Below are positions 18,092-26,250 of a stretch of DNA of 64,000 bases, piece by piece; the first letter of the stretch is position 1; every line of letters starts with the position of its first letter. The stretch comes from Haliscomenobacter hydrossis DSM 1100 (GTDB lineage Bacteria; Bacteroidota; Bacteroidia; Chitinophagales; Saprospiraceae). The translations under genes were made by a program, and so were the position numbers. Below the pieces are notes generated by a model that did not search any database, was not told the DNA's origin, and worked only from the letters and a program-made list of their open reading frames with translations. The stretch lies in NCBI RefSeq assembly GCF_000212735.1, contig NC_015510.1:5581001-5645000 (forward strand). The letters run 5' to 3'.

Positions 18092-18841
18092 TTACTTTTT
18101 CACCAAGGTATCATACTCCCCATCCACCTCATACCAAGGCTTCTCATCTGGTGCGCTTACATTTTTCAATTTCCACAGCGTTAAGGTGTCTCCGCGTTTT
18201 TTCCAGGCACAAGGCATTTCTCCTTTATCCGAAATGAAATAAATCATGTTGCCATCCGTAGCGGCAAGGTCTCCACCAATGGCAGTTTCAAAAAGAGTGT
18301 ATTCGCCCATGCCGCTGATCTTGCCATCGGGGCTGAATACAATTTTGCTATTGGGCTTGTTTTGGCTGGCATAGGTTCCCGCCAAATGTTGGCCCATCAA
18401 TTTGATGGACAGGCCGCGTGGGTCTTTGTCTGGATTTTCAAAAGGCCGAAAATGGATGGCTTGATCGTAAACACCCGAGAGCACGATCCCGCCATCGGGT
18501 GCAGCGCTGATGCGGGGTTTTAGTTCATCACCAAAACCGCTGGTAATTTCAAGGGTTTGCTCGTCGATGACTTTGTACGCGCTCAGCATGGCGTCACTTT
18601 CACAATTGACCACCAAAACCGAGTCTTTGAAGCGGAAGTGCAACTCCATACACATCGCGGAGCTGAGGGTGTCGCTGTCGGTAGCTACTGCATCCAAAAA
18701 TGCGCTGGACATCCAATAGGTTGTCTGGGTGAATGCGGGCAAGTTGTCGGCAGCTTTGTCCTTGTTGGATGAAGGTTGACAAGCGCTCAGCATGGCTATC
18801 GCCAGGAATTCAAGGAAAAGGATTTTTGTAACGTTACTCAT
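18092..18841 (-). CDS. Lipoprotein of unknown function
   Basis: 249 residues; signal MSNVTKILFLEFLAIAMLSAC has a clear lipobox. The mature part is beta-rich and has a META/copper-resistance-like flavour (KIVFSPDGKISGMGEYTLF, MIYFISDKGEM), with single Cys residues at CESD and MPCAWKK. No family was recognised with certainty. It follows the MoxR gene by 24 bases on the same strand, so both are probably one transcript. Confidence 0.75.
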   Translation of the reverse strand: MSNVTKILFLEFLAIAMLSACQPSSNKDKAADNLPAFTQTTYWMSSAFLDAVATDSDTLSSAMCMELHFRFKDSVLVVNCESDAMLSAYKVIDEQTLEITSGFGDELKPRISAAPDGGIVLSGVYDQAIHFRPFENPDKDPRGLSIKLMGQHLAGTYASQNKPNSKIVFSPDGKISGMGEYTLFETAIGGDLAATDGNMIYFISDKGEMPCAWKKRGDTLTLWKLKNVSAPDEKPWYEVDGEYDTLVKK

Positions 18842-18865
18842 TGTACAAGTTTATAATGCTGTTTT

Positions 18866-19699
18866 TCATCGCCGCCGCCGCCGCCACTCCTCCAGAATAT
18901 TCAAATCCTGTTCATTCTTGATCAAAGTATGCAGGTGGGGCGGAAGTTGTTCTTTCAAGTCACTTTCGGCCAATACACTGGCGGGGAGTTGTTCAAACAA
19001 CAACAAACTGAGCCAGTCCAGCAATTCGCTGGTAGAAGGTTTTTTCTTGAGCCCGGTCACCTCGCGCAAGCCGTAAAACAACTGCAAGGCATTGTTGAGC
19101 AATTCTTCGCGGATGTTGGGGAAATGTACATTTACAATTTCCTGCATGGTGGTTTTGTCGGGAAAACGGATGTAGTGGAACAGGCAACGCCGCAGGAAAG
19201 CATCGGGTAGTTCTTTTTCATTGTTGGAGGTGATGATCACGATGGGGCGGTGGATGGCCTTGATGGTTTGTTGGAGTTCATACACGTAAAATTCCATCCG
19301 ATCGAGTTCGAGTAGCAAGTCATTGGGGAACTCGATGTCGGCCTTGTCGATTTCATCGATCAGGAGCACCACGGTTTCATCGGCAGTAAAGGCCTCCCAC
19401 AATTTGCCTTTTTTGATGTAGTGGCTGATGTCGTCTACACCCTCTTTGCCCAATTGGGAGTCGCGCAGACGGGATACGGCGTCGTACTCATAAAGACCTT
19501 GTTGAGCCAGGGTGGTCGACTTGATGTGCCAGGTGAGTAGCTTTTTGCCCAGGGCATTGGCAATTTCGTGCGCCAGGAGGGTTTTTCCCGTACCCGGTTC
19601 TCCTTTGACCAATAGTGGTCGCTGCAAATAAATGGCTGCATTGACCGCAATTTGCAATTCTGAAGTGGCAACGTAAGTGGATGTTCCTTGAAAAGACAT
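18866..19699 (-). CDS. MoxR-family AAA+ ATPase
   Basis: 277 residues. Walker A GEPGTGKT, Walker B VLLIDEIDKAD, sensor ITSNNEKELPDAFLRRC and arginine finger region identify the MoxR clade. MoxR ATPases act as chaperones with von Willebrand factor A partners in metal insertion or complex assembly. No VWA or DUF58 gene adjoins it here; its only operon partner is the lipoprotein downstream. The protein ends with WRRRRR, a strongly basic tail coded by repeated CGG/CGC codons. Confidence 0.9.
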   Translation of the reverse strand: MSFQGTSTYVATSELQIAVNAAIYLQRPLLVKGEPGTGKTLLAHEIANALGKKLLTWHIKSTTLAQQGLYEYDAVSRLRDSQLGKEGVDDISHYIKKGKLWEAFTADETVVLLIDEIDKADIEFPNDLLLELDRMEFYVYELQQTIKAIHRPIVIITSNNEKELPDAFLRRCLFHYIRFPDKTTMQEIVNVHFPNIREELLNNALQLFYGLREVTGLKKKPSTSELLDWLSLLLFEQLPASVLAESDLKEQLPPHLHTLIKNEQDLNILEEWRRRRR

Positions 19700-19781
19700 T
19701 GATTATAAGGATTGTCGAAAGTTTAGGTCCACAAATATGTAAGAAGGCACTGAGAAATTAAACAACTAAAGAATTTATTTT

Positions 19782-19789
19782 TACATTTG
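19782..19789 (+). promoter_or_regulatory. Candidate -7 box (TACATTTG) for the nqr operon
   Basis: TACATTTG matches the Bacteroidota sigma-A -7 consensus TAnnTTTG exactly, about 70 bases upstream of the nqrA start and downstream of the divergent MoxR gene. No good TTTG -33 box is seen at the expected spacing, so support is partial. Confidence 0.4.
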
Positions 19790-19859
19790 GAAGGAATTGA
19801 CGATTTTCATTTTGTTTTGTTGCTTTGCGCAAAATGCTAACTGTAAGACCTACTTTATA

Positions 19860-21275
19860 ATGGAAATTAGAACAGCGGAAACTCCAATAGCAGACAATGC
19901 TGAAGGAGACGCACTCAAAAAACTCAAACGCGGCTTCGATGTCCGATTACACGGAGAAGCCGAAAAGGTCATCAACAACCAGGTTCAAGTAAATACCTTT
20001 GCCGTTCAGCCTCCCAATTTTGCCGGAATTTCCCCCATGCCCAAACTAGAGGTGCAGGAGGGGCAGCATGTCAAAGCGGGTGATGCCTTGTTTTTTGACA
20101 AGAGAAACCCCGACTTGATCCACGTTGCACCAATAAGTGGCGAAGTCATCGCCATCAATCGAGGTGAACGCAGGGCCATTCAGGAAGTGGTTATTTTGGC
20201 CGATAGAACAATTCAATACCGAACCTATGCAGCTGTTCCAAATGTAGAGAACAGCTCACGGGAAGCACTGGTGGCCTTTCTTCTGGAGAGTGGTGCCTGG
20301 CCATTGATTCGGCAACGTCCTTACAATGTATTGGCCGACCAAAACGCAGTACCCCGAGACATTTTTATTTCCACTTTTGATACCGCTCCGCTGGCGCCCG
20401 ATCTCAACTTGATCGTAGAAGGCAAAGCGGCAGTTTTTCAAAAAGGCCTGGATGTGTTGAATCGACTGACCAGTGGGAAGGTCTATTTGGGCATAGATGG
20501 CCGGGGAATCTCGGTTCCTTCGACAGTATTTACCCAGGCCAACGGTGTAGAAAAAGTGCGCTTTAAAGGCAAACATCCTGCCGGCAATGTAGGGGTACAG
20601 ATCCACCATATTCGCCCCATCCGCTCCAAGGAAAAAGTGTGGACATTGGGTGTACAGGACGTACTCACTTTGGGAACTTTGTTTCTGGAAGGAAAGTACG
20701 ATGCCTCGCGTATTGTTGCCCTGACAGGTGCGGCATTGGATAAACCGGCGTACGTAAAAACCTGCATAGGTGCAAACATTGGCGACTTGTTGAAAGGCCA
20801 CACATTGGATGGAAACGCAAGGATCATTTCCGGAGATGTATTGTCCGGGAAATCCAAACTACCTGCTCAATTTCTCGATTGTTACGATGACCAGATCACC
20901 GTCATTCCCGAAGGGGATGATTATGAACTATTCGGTTGGTTGTTGCCCTCCTCAGCGCGGCCTTCTACGTCAAAAACCTTCTTTAGTTCCATCTTTTCCA
21001 ACATTTGGGTGTACAACGTGAATACCAATACCCACGGCGAAAAGCGGGCATTTGTGATGACTGGGCAATATGAAGATGTACTACCGATGGACATCTTTCC
21101 TCAACATTTGTTGAAAGCCATCATCACCAATGACATTGAAAAAATTGAAGGTTTAGGCATCCACGAAGTGGTAGAAGAAGATCTGGCCTTGTGTGAATTT
21201 GCCTGTACCTCCAAACAGCCCCTGCAAAAGATTTTGCGGGAGGGGATGGAGATGATGATAAAGGAAGGACTATAA
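19860..21275 (+). CDS. nqrA: Na+-translocating NADH:quinone oxidoreductase subunit A
   Basis: ATG 19860 is preferred (471 residues, MEIRTAETPIADNAEG...) because KKLKRGFDVRLHGEAEK then falls at the expected N-terminal place; upstream codons would add a hydrophobic non-family stretch. Family motifs include RPYNVLADQNAVPRDIFIS, DTAPLAPD and GNVGVQIHHIRP. NqrA is the cytoplasmic, quinone-associated subunit of the six-subunit sodium pump. It is first of six consecutive genes in the standard order A-F. The gap to nqrB contains a long palindrome. Confidence 0.96.
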   Translation: MEIRTAETPIADNAEGDALKKLKRGFDVRLHGEAEKVINNQVQVNTFAVQPPNFAGISPMPKLEVQEGQHVKAGDALFFDKRNPDLIHVAPISGEVIAINRGERRAIQEVVILADRTIQYRTYAAVPNVENSSREALVAFLLESGAWPLIRQRPYNVLADQNAVPRDIFISTFDTAPLAPDLNLIVEGKAAVFQKGLDVLNRLTSGKVYLGIDGRGISVPSTVFTQANGVEKVRFKGKHPAGNVGVQIHHIRPIRSKEKVWTLGVQDVLTLGTLFLEGKYDASRIVALTGAALDKPAYVKTCIGANIGDLLKGHTLDGNARIISGDVLSGKSKLPAQFLDCYDDQITVIPEGDDYELFGWLLPSSARPSTSKTFFSSIFSNIWVYNVNTNTHGEKRAFVMTGQYEDVLPMDIFPQHLLKAIITNDIEKIEGLGIHEVVEEDLALCEFACTSKQPLQKILREGMEMMIKEGL

Positions 21276-21276
21276 A

Positions 21277-21345
21277 AGGTTCGTGGGTTCGAAGGTTCGA
21301 GGGTTCGAGGGTTGGAACCTTCGAACCCTCGAACTCTCGAACCCT
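21277..21345. repeat. Word-built palindrome between nqrA and nqrB (GGTTCGAG word)
   Basis: The left arm has repeated GGTTCGAGG-type words and the right arm has their complements (CCTTCGAACCCTCGAACTC...). It fills almost all of the 85-base gap and ends 15 bases before the nqrB ATG. The same word family recurs between nqrE and nqrF. A terminator is unlikely inside this operon; an mRNA-stability or repeat-element role is possible. Confidence 0.85.
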
Positions 21346-21360
21346 AAAATTGGGTTTTTT

Positions 21361-22623
21361 ATGAAACAAACACTACTGAAATTTTTAAAGCGCATTGAAC
21401 CCGATAAGGAGAAAGCGCCCTTGTTGCACACAGCATACGATGCCTTTTTTACCTTTGCTTTTGCACCCAATACGGTAACCAAAGAAGGGGTACACATCCG
21501 TGACGGTATGGACCTCAAGCGCACGATGGTGATGGTGGTGATTGCCATGCAACTCTGCTACCTCTGGGGAACCCTCAACATTGGCCATCAGCATTTTGCG
21601 GCTTTAGGCAAATACCAGCAACACATTTTGGAAGGATTTCACCTCAAACTATTCTATGGTTTGGTGCAAATTTTGCCCATTTGGATTGTCGCCCACGTGG
21701 TGGGTTTGGGTGTTGAATTCTATTTTGCGGCGCGCAAAAAACACGCAGTCGAAGAAGGATACTTGGTTACAGGTGCCTTGATTCCACTGATCATGCCACC
21801 CGATATTCCCCTGTGGATTTTGGCTTTTTCGATTGTTTTTGCCGTTATCATTGGCAAAGAAGCTTTTGGAGGAACCGGAATGAACGTAGTGAATATTGCC
21901 CTTTTGGCGCGGGTCTTTGTGTTTTTTGCTTACCCGGGAACCATTTCGGGCGATGAAGTTTGGGTTTCTGGCCTCACCAAGGCTGCTCCTGGTGGTGTTG
22001 CTGAATACGGTTGGATTCACCTAAACGTATTGAATCCACTTTTTGAAAACTTTGGCTGGTCCACCTTCCAGGCTGGCCAGGCGGTGGTAGACGGCTACTC
22101 TGGTGCAACCCCCATGGCCCTGGCGGCTAAAGGGGGTTGGGAAGCGGTAACGCAACATTACACTCCAAGCCAAATGTTTTGGGGCTTGATCCCGGGATCC
22201 ATTGGAGAAACCAGTAAACCTTTCATCATCATCGGCGCACTGATGCTGATTGCCATGGGGATTGCCAGTTGGCGCATCATGGTTTCGATGGTGCTGGGCA
22301 TGGTGACGATGGCCTTGGTATTTAACTGGTGGGGTTTCAATGCCTATATGGAAATTCCCTGGTATTACCATTTTTCGATGGGTAGTTTCTTGTTTGCCAT
22401 GGCATTTATGGCCACCGATCCGGTAACTGCCGCCTCAACCAACCGGGGCAAGTGGATTTATGGTTTTCTCATTGGGATGATTGGATTGATCATTCGGGTC
22501 ATGAACCCGGCATATCCAGAAGGCTGGATGCTGTCAATTTTGTTGCTCAACGTTTTTGCACCGCTGATCGACCATTTTGTATTGCAGTCCAACATCAATA
22601 AACGCATGAAGCATGTACAGTAA
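21361..22623 (+). CDS. nqrB: Na+-NQR subunit B
   Basis: 420 residues from ATG 21361, placed after the palindrome; reading from the upstream ATG would translate the repeat. It is a multi-spanning membrane protein carrying covalent FMN: the flavinylation motif D-G-Y-S-G-A-T places FMN on Thr250. Also seen are NVVNIALLARVFVFFAYPG and MAFMATDPVTAA. NqrB forms the core sodium-conducting subunit. The gene overlaps nqrC by 11 bases. The ApbE flavin transferase needed to attach FMN is not in the window. Confidence 0.96.
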   Translation: MKQTLLKFLKRIEPDKEKAPLLHTAYDAFFTFAFAPNTVTKEGVHIRDGMDLKRTMVMVVIAMQLCYLWGTLNIGHQHFAALGKYQQHILEGFHLKLFYGLVQILPIWIVAHVVGLGVEFYFAARKKHAVEEGYLVTGALIPLIMPPDIPLWILAFSIVFAVIIGKEAFGGTGMNVVNIALLARVFVFFAYPGTISGDEVWVSGLTKAAPGGVAEYGWIHLNVLNPLFENFGWSTFQAGQAVVDGYSGATPMALAAKGGWEAVTQHYTPSQMFWGLIPGSIGETSKPFIIIGALMLIAMGIASWRIMVSMVLGMVTMALVFNWWGFNAYMEIPWYYHFSMGSFLFAMAFMATDPVTAASTNRGKWIYGFLIGMIGLIIRVMNPAYPEGWMLSILLLNVFAPLIDHFVLQSNINKRMKHVQ

Positions 22624-23326
22624 CCGTTACATCACGATTTACACCCTGATCATGACACTGGTCGTGTCGGTTGTACTCGCTTTCACCGTAACGGGGCTTA
22701 AGCCCTTTCACGATGAGGCCGAAGCGATCTATAAAAAGCGCGATATTCTGAGTGCGATTGAAAGCCAATTGCCCAAAAAACTCGTGGATATGACTGATGA
22801 GGAGGTATTGAGCTTATTTGATTCCAAAGTCGAACAGGTGGTGATCAATGCTGAAGGAGAAAGCCTGCAAGGCATTAAGGCCGAAAAAGTAGACATGGCA
22901 TCGGAAGAAAAGAAACCAGAAAATGAACGCAAGTATCCATTGTACATCTATCAAAGTGAGCAAGGTAAAATATACCTCGCTTCGGTACGTGGAAATGGGC
23001 TTTGGGACAAAATCTGGGCATACGTTGCCATCAAGGAAGACTTGAATACCATTGTAGGGACAGCGTTTGGACACGTCGGTGAAACGCCAGGTTTAGGTGC
23101 AGAAATCAAAGATAATCCCGGGTTTCCTAAACAATTTGAAGGAAAACAAATCATGAATGATCAGGGTGAATATGTTTCGGTCAAAGTGGTAAAAGGTGGT
23201 GCAAAGGATCCGTTACACGAAGTGGATGGGATCTCCGGCGCAACCATTACTTCCGTTGGAGTATCTGAAATGATGGTACGTGGGCTCGAAGTGTATCTCC
23301 CTTATTTGCAAGCGCAGAAAAAATAA
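22613..23326 (+). CDS. nqrC: Na+-NQR subunit C
   Basis: 237 residues, one N-terminal transmembrane helix (ITIYTLIMTLVVSVVLAFTV) and a periplasmic FMN-binding domain. The flavinylation motif D-G-I-S-G-A-T at about 205-211 puts FMN on Thr211; ETPGLGAEIKDNPGFPKQF is the family signature. Overlap with nqrB and a five-base gap to nqrD show tight coupling. NqrC passes electrons between the other redox centres of the pump. Confidence 0.96.
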   Translation: MYSNRYITIYTLIMTLVVSVVLAFTVTGLKPFHDEAEAIYKKRDILSAIESQLPKKLVDMTDEEVLSLFDSKVEQVVINAEGESLQGIKAEKVDMASEEKKPENERKYPLYIYQSEQGKIYLASVRGNGLWDKIWAYVAIKEDLNTIVGTAFGHVGETPGLGAEIKDNPGFPKQFEGKQIMNDQGEYVSVKVVKGGAKDPLHEVDGISGATITSVGVSEMMVRGLEVYLPYLQAQKK

Positions 23327-23331
23327 ATTCC

Positions 23332-24036
23332 ATGGCTGAAACAATGACAAAAACAGCAGCAGAAAAAGAAAAGCTGGAATGGTTTGGTCCGAAGGAGCGA
23401 AAACTGATCACGGATCCGCTCAACGATGACAATCCGGTAACGGTGCAGATTCTAGGGGTTTGTTCGGCGTTGGCGGTAACCACCATGCTTAAACCCGCCT
23501 TGATTATGGCTATAGCGGTGACTTTGGTAACGGGTTTTTCCAATCTGGTTATCTCCTTGATGCGCAATGGTATTCCCAAGCAAATCCGGATGATTGTACA
23601 ATTGGTCGTGATTGCCTTTTTGGTAACCATCGTAGAACAAGTCCTGAAAGCCTACAGCTATCCGGTTTGGAAGCAGTTGTCGGTATTCATCGGCTTGATC
23701 ATCACCAATTGTATCGTCATGGGCCGATTGGAGGCTTATGCTATGGCCAATCCTCCCTGGCGTTCGCTTTTGGACGGATTGGGCAATGGCGCTGGCTATG
23801 GACTGATCCTGATCGCAGTAGCCGCCATTCGTGAGTTTTTTGGTCGGGGTGCCTTGATGGGCTACAAAATTCTGGGGGCTACCGATGAATTTTTGCTCAA
23901 CACCAGCAAACATTGGTGGTTAAGCTGGTATCAGCCGAATGGCTTAATGGTCATTCCGGCATCCGCCATCTTTTTGGTGGGTATTTTCATTTGGATTCAA
24001 CGTTCGCGCAATCCAAAATTGGTTGATGTATCCTGA
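23332..24036 (+). CDS. nqrD: Na+-NQR subunit D
   Basis: 234 residues; a charged N-terminal 30 residues (KEKLEWFGPKERKLITDPL) and then about six helices. GVCSALAVT and LIITNCIVMGR carry the two membrane cysteines that, with those of NqrE, hold an intramembrane iron-sulfur centre in the known pump. The N-terminal extension is longer than in proteobacterial NqrD. The following gap to nqrE contains another palindrome. Confidence 0.95.
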   Translation: MAETMTKTAAEKEKLEWFGPKERKLITDPLNDDNPVTVQILGVCSALAVTTMLKPALIMAIAVTLVTGFSNLVISLMRNGIPKQIRMIVQLVVIAFLVTIVEQVLKAYSYPVWKQLSVFIGLIITNCIVMGRLEAYAMANPPWRSLLDGLGNGAGYGLILIAVAAIREFFGRGALMGYKILGATDEFLLNTSKHWWLSWYQPNGLMVIPASAIFLVGIFIWIQRSRNPKLVDVS

Positions 24037-24042
24037 TTTATA

Positions 24043-24151
24043 AGTTGAGAAGTTTAGGAGGTTGAGAAGGTTGAGGCTGCCGCGAGCGACATTGATTAAG
24101 GTGCTACGGCAGACTAAACCTTCTAAACCTCCTAAACCTCCTAAACCTTTT
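24043..24151. repeat. Word-built palindrome between nqrD and nqrE (GTTGAGAAG / CCTAAACCT words)
   Basis: The left arm has GTTGAGAAG/TTTAGGAGG words and GGCTGCCG; the right arm has CGGCAG and tandem CCTAAACCT words. It occupies the 118-base gap and ends four bases before the nqrE start. An upstream in-frame ATG would translate through it, so the nqrE start at 24155 is preferred. Confidence 0.82.
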
Positions 24152-24154
24152 CAA

Positions 24155-24763
24155 ATGGACAATCTGCTGAACATCTTTATCAAGTCCGCCTTCATTGAAA
24201 ATATGGTTTTGGCCTATTTCATTGGCATGTGCTCCTTTTTGGCGGTATCCAAATCGGTCAAAACAGCCATTGGTTTGGGGGCGGCGGTCATCTTTGTATT
24301 GGCGCTCACGGTACCGATCAACTGGGTCATCAGCGAACTGGTTTTAGGGCCGAATGGCATTTTTAAAACCGACCTGACTTTCTTGCGCTTCATCCTGTTC
24401 ATTGCCAGTATTGCCGCTTCGGTGCAATTGGTGGAAATGGCGGTAGAAAAATATTCACCCTCGCTATACAATGCCCTGGGGATCTTTTTGCCCTTAATTA
24501 CGGTAAACTGTGCCATTTTGGGTGCTGCACTGTTTATGGTGGCCCGTGAATACAACTTTGCAGAATCGGTCGTGTATGGCATCGGTTCAGGCTTTGGATG
24601 GGCCCTGGCCATCATCGCCATGGCCGCTATTCGGGAGAAAATTCGCTACTCTCATGTGCCTGCGCCCTTGCGTGGCCTGGGGATCGCATTTATCCTGACT
24701 GGCTTGATGGGGATGGCTTTTATGGCACTCATGGGGATTAACCCGGCAACGTATATGCAATAG
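24155..24763 (+). CDS. nqrE: Na+-NQR subunit E
   Basis: 202 residues from ATG 24155 ([20 protein letters not shown]), six hydrophobic helices, homologous to NqrD in inverted topology. GMCSFLAVS and [11 protein letters not shown] carry the cysteines of the shared intramembrane iron-sulfur site. It lies between nqrD and nqrF with palindromes on both sides. Confidence 0.96.
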   Translation: MDNLLNIFIKSAFIENMVLAYFIGMCSFLAVSKSVKTAIGLGAAVIFVLALTVPINWVISELVLGPNGIFKTDLTFLRFILFIASIAASVQLVEMAVEKYSPSLYNALGIFLPLITVNCAILGAALFMVAREYNFAESVVYGIGSGFGWALAIIAMAAIREKIRYSHVPAPLRGLGIAFILTGLMGMAFMALMGINPATYMQ

Positions 24764-24765
24764 AT

Positions 24766-24850
24766 AGGTTCGAGGGTTCGTGAGTTCGAGGGTTCCAGGG
24801 TTTGGCTACCGAACCTTGGAACCCTCGAACTTACGAACCTTGGAACCCTA
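24766..24850. repeat. Word-built palindrome between nqrE and nqrF (GGTTCGAG word)
   Basis: The left arm repeats GGTTCGAGG and GAGTTCGAG; the right arm repeats CCTTGGAACC and CCCTCGAAC. It starts two bases after the nqrE stop and ends 13 bases before the nqrF ATG. It is close in sequence to the nqrA-nqrB element, which suggests copying or a shared origin. Confidence 0.85.
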
Positions 24851-24863
24851 AAACTTTTAAGAC

Positions 24864-26156
24864 ATGATTCTACTGTTCAATATGCTTCCCATTGTTTACG
24901 GCGCCATTGCTTTTACCGCCGTGATCATGCTCTTGACTTTTGGGCTAATCTACGCTCAAAGGGTACTGGTGCCACAGGGCGATGTAAAAATCATCATCAA
25001 TGGGGATGATGAGCATCCGGTGTTGGTTTCACCTGGCTCTTCTCTGTTGTCTACCCTCTCCAACCAAAACCTGTTTTTGCCTTCGGCCTGTGGCGGCGGC
25101 GGGACTTGTGCCATGTGCAAATGCTGGGTAGATGAAGGTGGCGGGGATGTACTGGCCACGGAACTTAACCACCTTTCCCGGCGTGATGTGGCGGAACACA
25201 AACGTTTGGCCTGTCAGGTGAAGGTGCGGCAAGACATGAAAATTCGGGTGCCCGAAGAAGTTTTTGGCATCAAAAAGTGGGAATGTGAAGTGGTGTCAAA
25301 CTACAACGTAGCCACGTTCATCAAAGAATTTGTGGTCAGATTACCCGAAGGCGAACACATGGAGTTTGAACCAGGAGGATACGTCCAGATTGATGTACCG
25401 GTGATTGAATGCGAATTCAAAGGTATGGACATCACGGCGCATCCCCGCTTGAAAGACCGTGCTGCCGATTGTTACCAGCCCGATTGGGACAAGTTCAAAC
25501 TTTGGGGGCTCGTCATGAAAAACAAGGAAGAGCAATTCCGCGCATATTCGATGGCCAACCACCCGGCGGAAGGGAACATCATCATGCTCAACATCCGCAT
25601 TGCCACGCCACCTTGGGATCGGGCGGCCAATTACTGGCAAGCTGTGAACCCTGGGGTGTGTTCTTCGTACATCTTCTCGCGCAAACCGGGCGACAAGGTG
25701 ATGGTTTCTGGCCCTTACGGGGAGTTTCACATCAAGCCCACCAAAAAAGAAATGGTGTACATTGGTGGCGGAGCGGGTATGGCGCCACTGCGCTCGCACA
25801 TCTTCCACATGTTCCATACCCAAAAAATGACCGACCGCAAAGTGTCTTATTGGTACGGTGGCCGTTCATCGAAAGAACTCTTCTACCAGGACGATTTTGA
25901 GGCAATTGAAAAGGATTTCCCCAATTTCTCCTTCAACATTGCCTTATCAGAACCCATGCCAGAAGACAACTGGACGGGGTATAAAGGATTCATCCACCAG
26001 GTATTGTTTGAAAACTACCTGAAGGACCACCCTGAACCAGAAGAAATTGAATACTACATCTGCGGTCCACCCATGATGCTTTCGGCAGTACAAAAATTGC
26101 TGGGCGATTTGGGCGTTCCCGATGAGAACATCGCTTATGATGATTTTGGGGGGTAG
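24864..26156 (+). CDS. nqrF: Na+-NQR subunit F (NADH dehydrogenase subunit)
   Basis: 430 residues. An N-terminal helix is followed by a [2Fe-2S] ferredoxin domain with Cys76, Cys82, Cys85 and Cys117, then a ferredoxin-reductase FAD domain ([11 protein letters not shown]) and an NADH domain ([26 protein letters not shown]). This is the NADH entry point of the pump. It is the last gene of the operon, closed by the strong terminator at 26181. Length and motif order match the family. Confidence 0.97.
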   Translation: MILLFNMLPIVYGAIAFTAVIMLLTFGLIYAQRVLVPQGDVKIIINGDDEHPVLVSPGSSLLSTLSNQNLFLPSACGGGGTCAMCKCWVDEGGGDVLATELNHLSRRDVAEHKRLACQVKVRQDMKIRVPEEVFGIKKWECEVVSNYNVATFIKEFVVRLPEGEHMEFEPGGYVQIDVPVIECEFKGMDITAHPRLKDRAADCYQPDWDKFKLWGLVMKNKEEQFRAYSMANHPAEGNIIMLNIRIATPPWDRAANYWQAVNPGVCSSYIFSRKPGDKVMVSGPYGEFHIKPTKKEMVYIGGGAGMAPLRSHIFHMFHTQKMTDRKVSYWYGGRSSKELFYQDDFEAIEKDFPNFSFNIALSEPMPEDNWTGYKGFIHQVLFENYLKDHPEPEEIEYYICGPPMMLSAVQKLLGDLGVPDENIAYDDFGG

Positions 26157-26180
26157 GGTTTTTAATCCTCAATAAAAAAA

Positions 26181-26226
26181 GAAGCGGCTATTCCGGATTT
26201 ACTCCAGAATAGCCGCTTCCTTTTTT
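26181..26226. terminator. Strong intrinsic terminator between nqrF and susD-like gene
   Basis: GAAGCGGCTATTC / GAATAGCCGCTTC perfect 13-base stem, preceded by A7 and followed by T6. It can act on both strands and separates the convergent nqr operon and SusCD operon. Confidence 0.92.
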
Positions 26227-26250
26227 ACGCCGTATTGTTCAGATCCCCGC

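Noticed and set aside
19797-19859. Upstream start of nqrA giving a hydrophobic leader
   Set aside because: NqrA is cytoplasmic-side and family members begin near the GFDVRL block; the added residues would form a false signal-like segment and lie just after the predicted promoter box.
21270-21350. GGTTCGA words suggesting a tRNA T-loop
   Set aside because: The words repeat in tandem and are mirrored by complements; no acceptor stem, anticodon arm or CCA end can be drawn.
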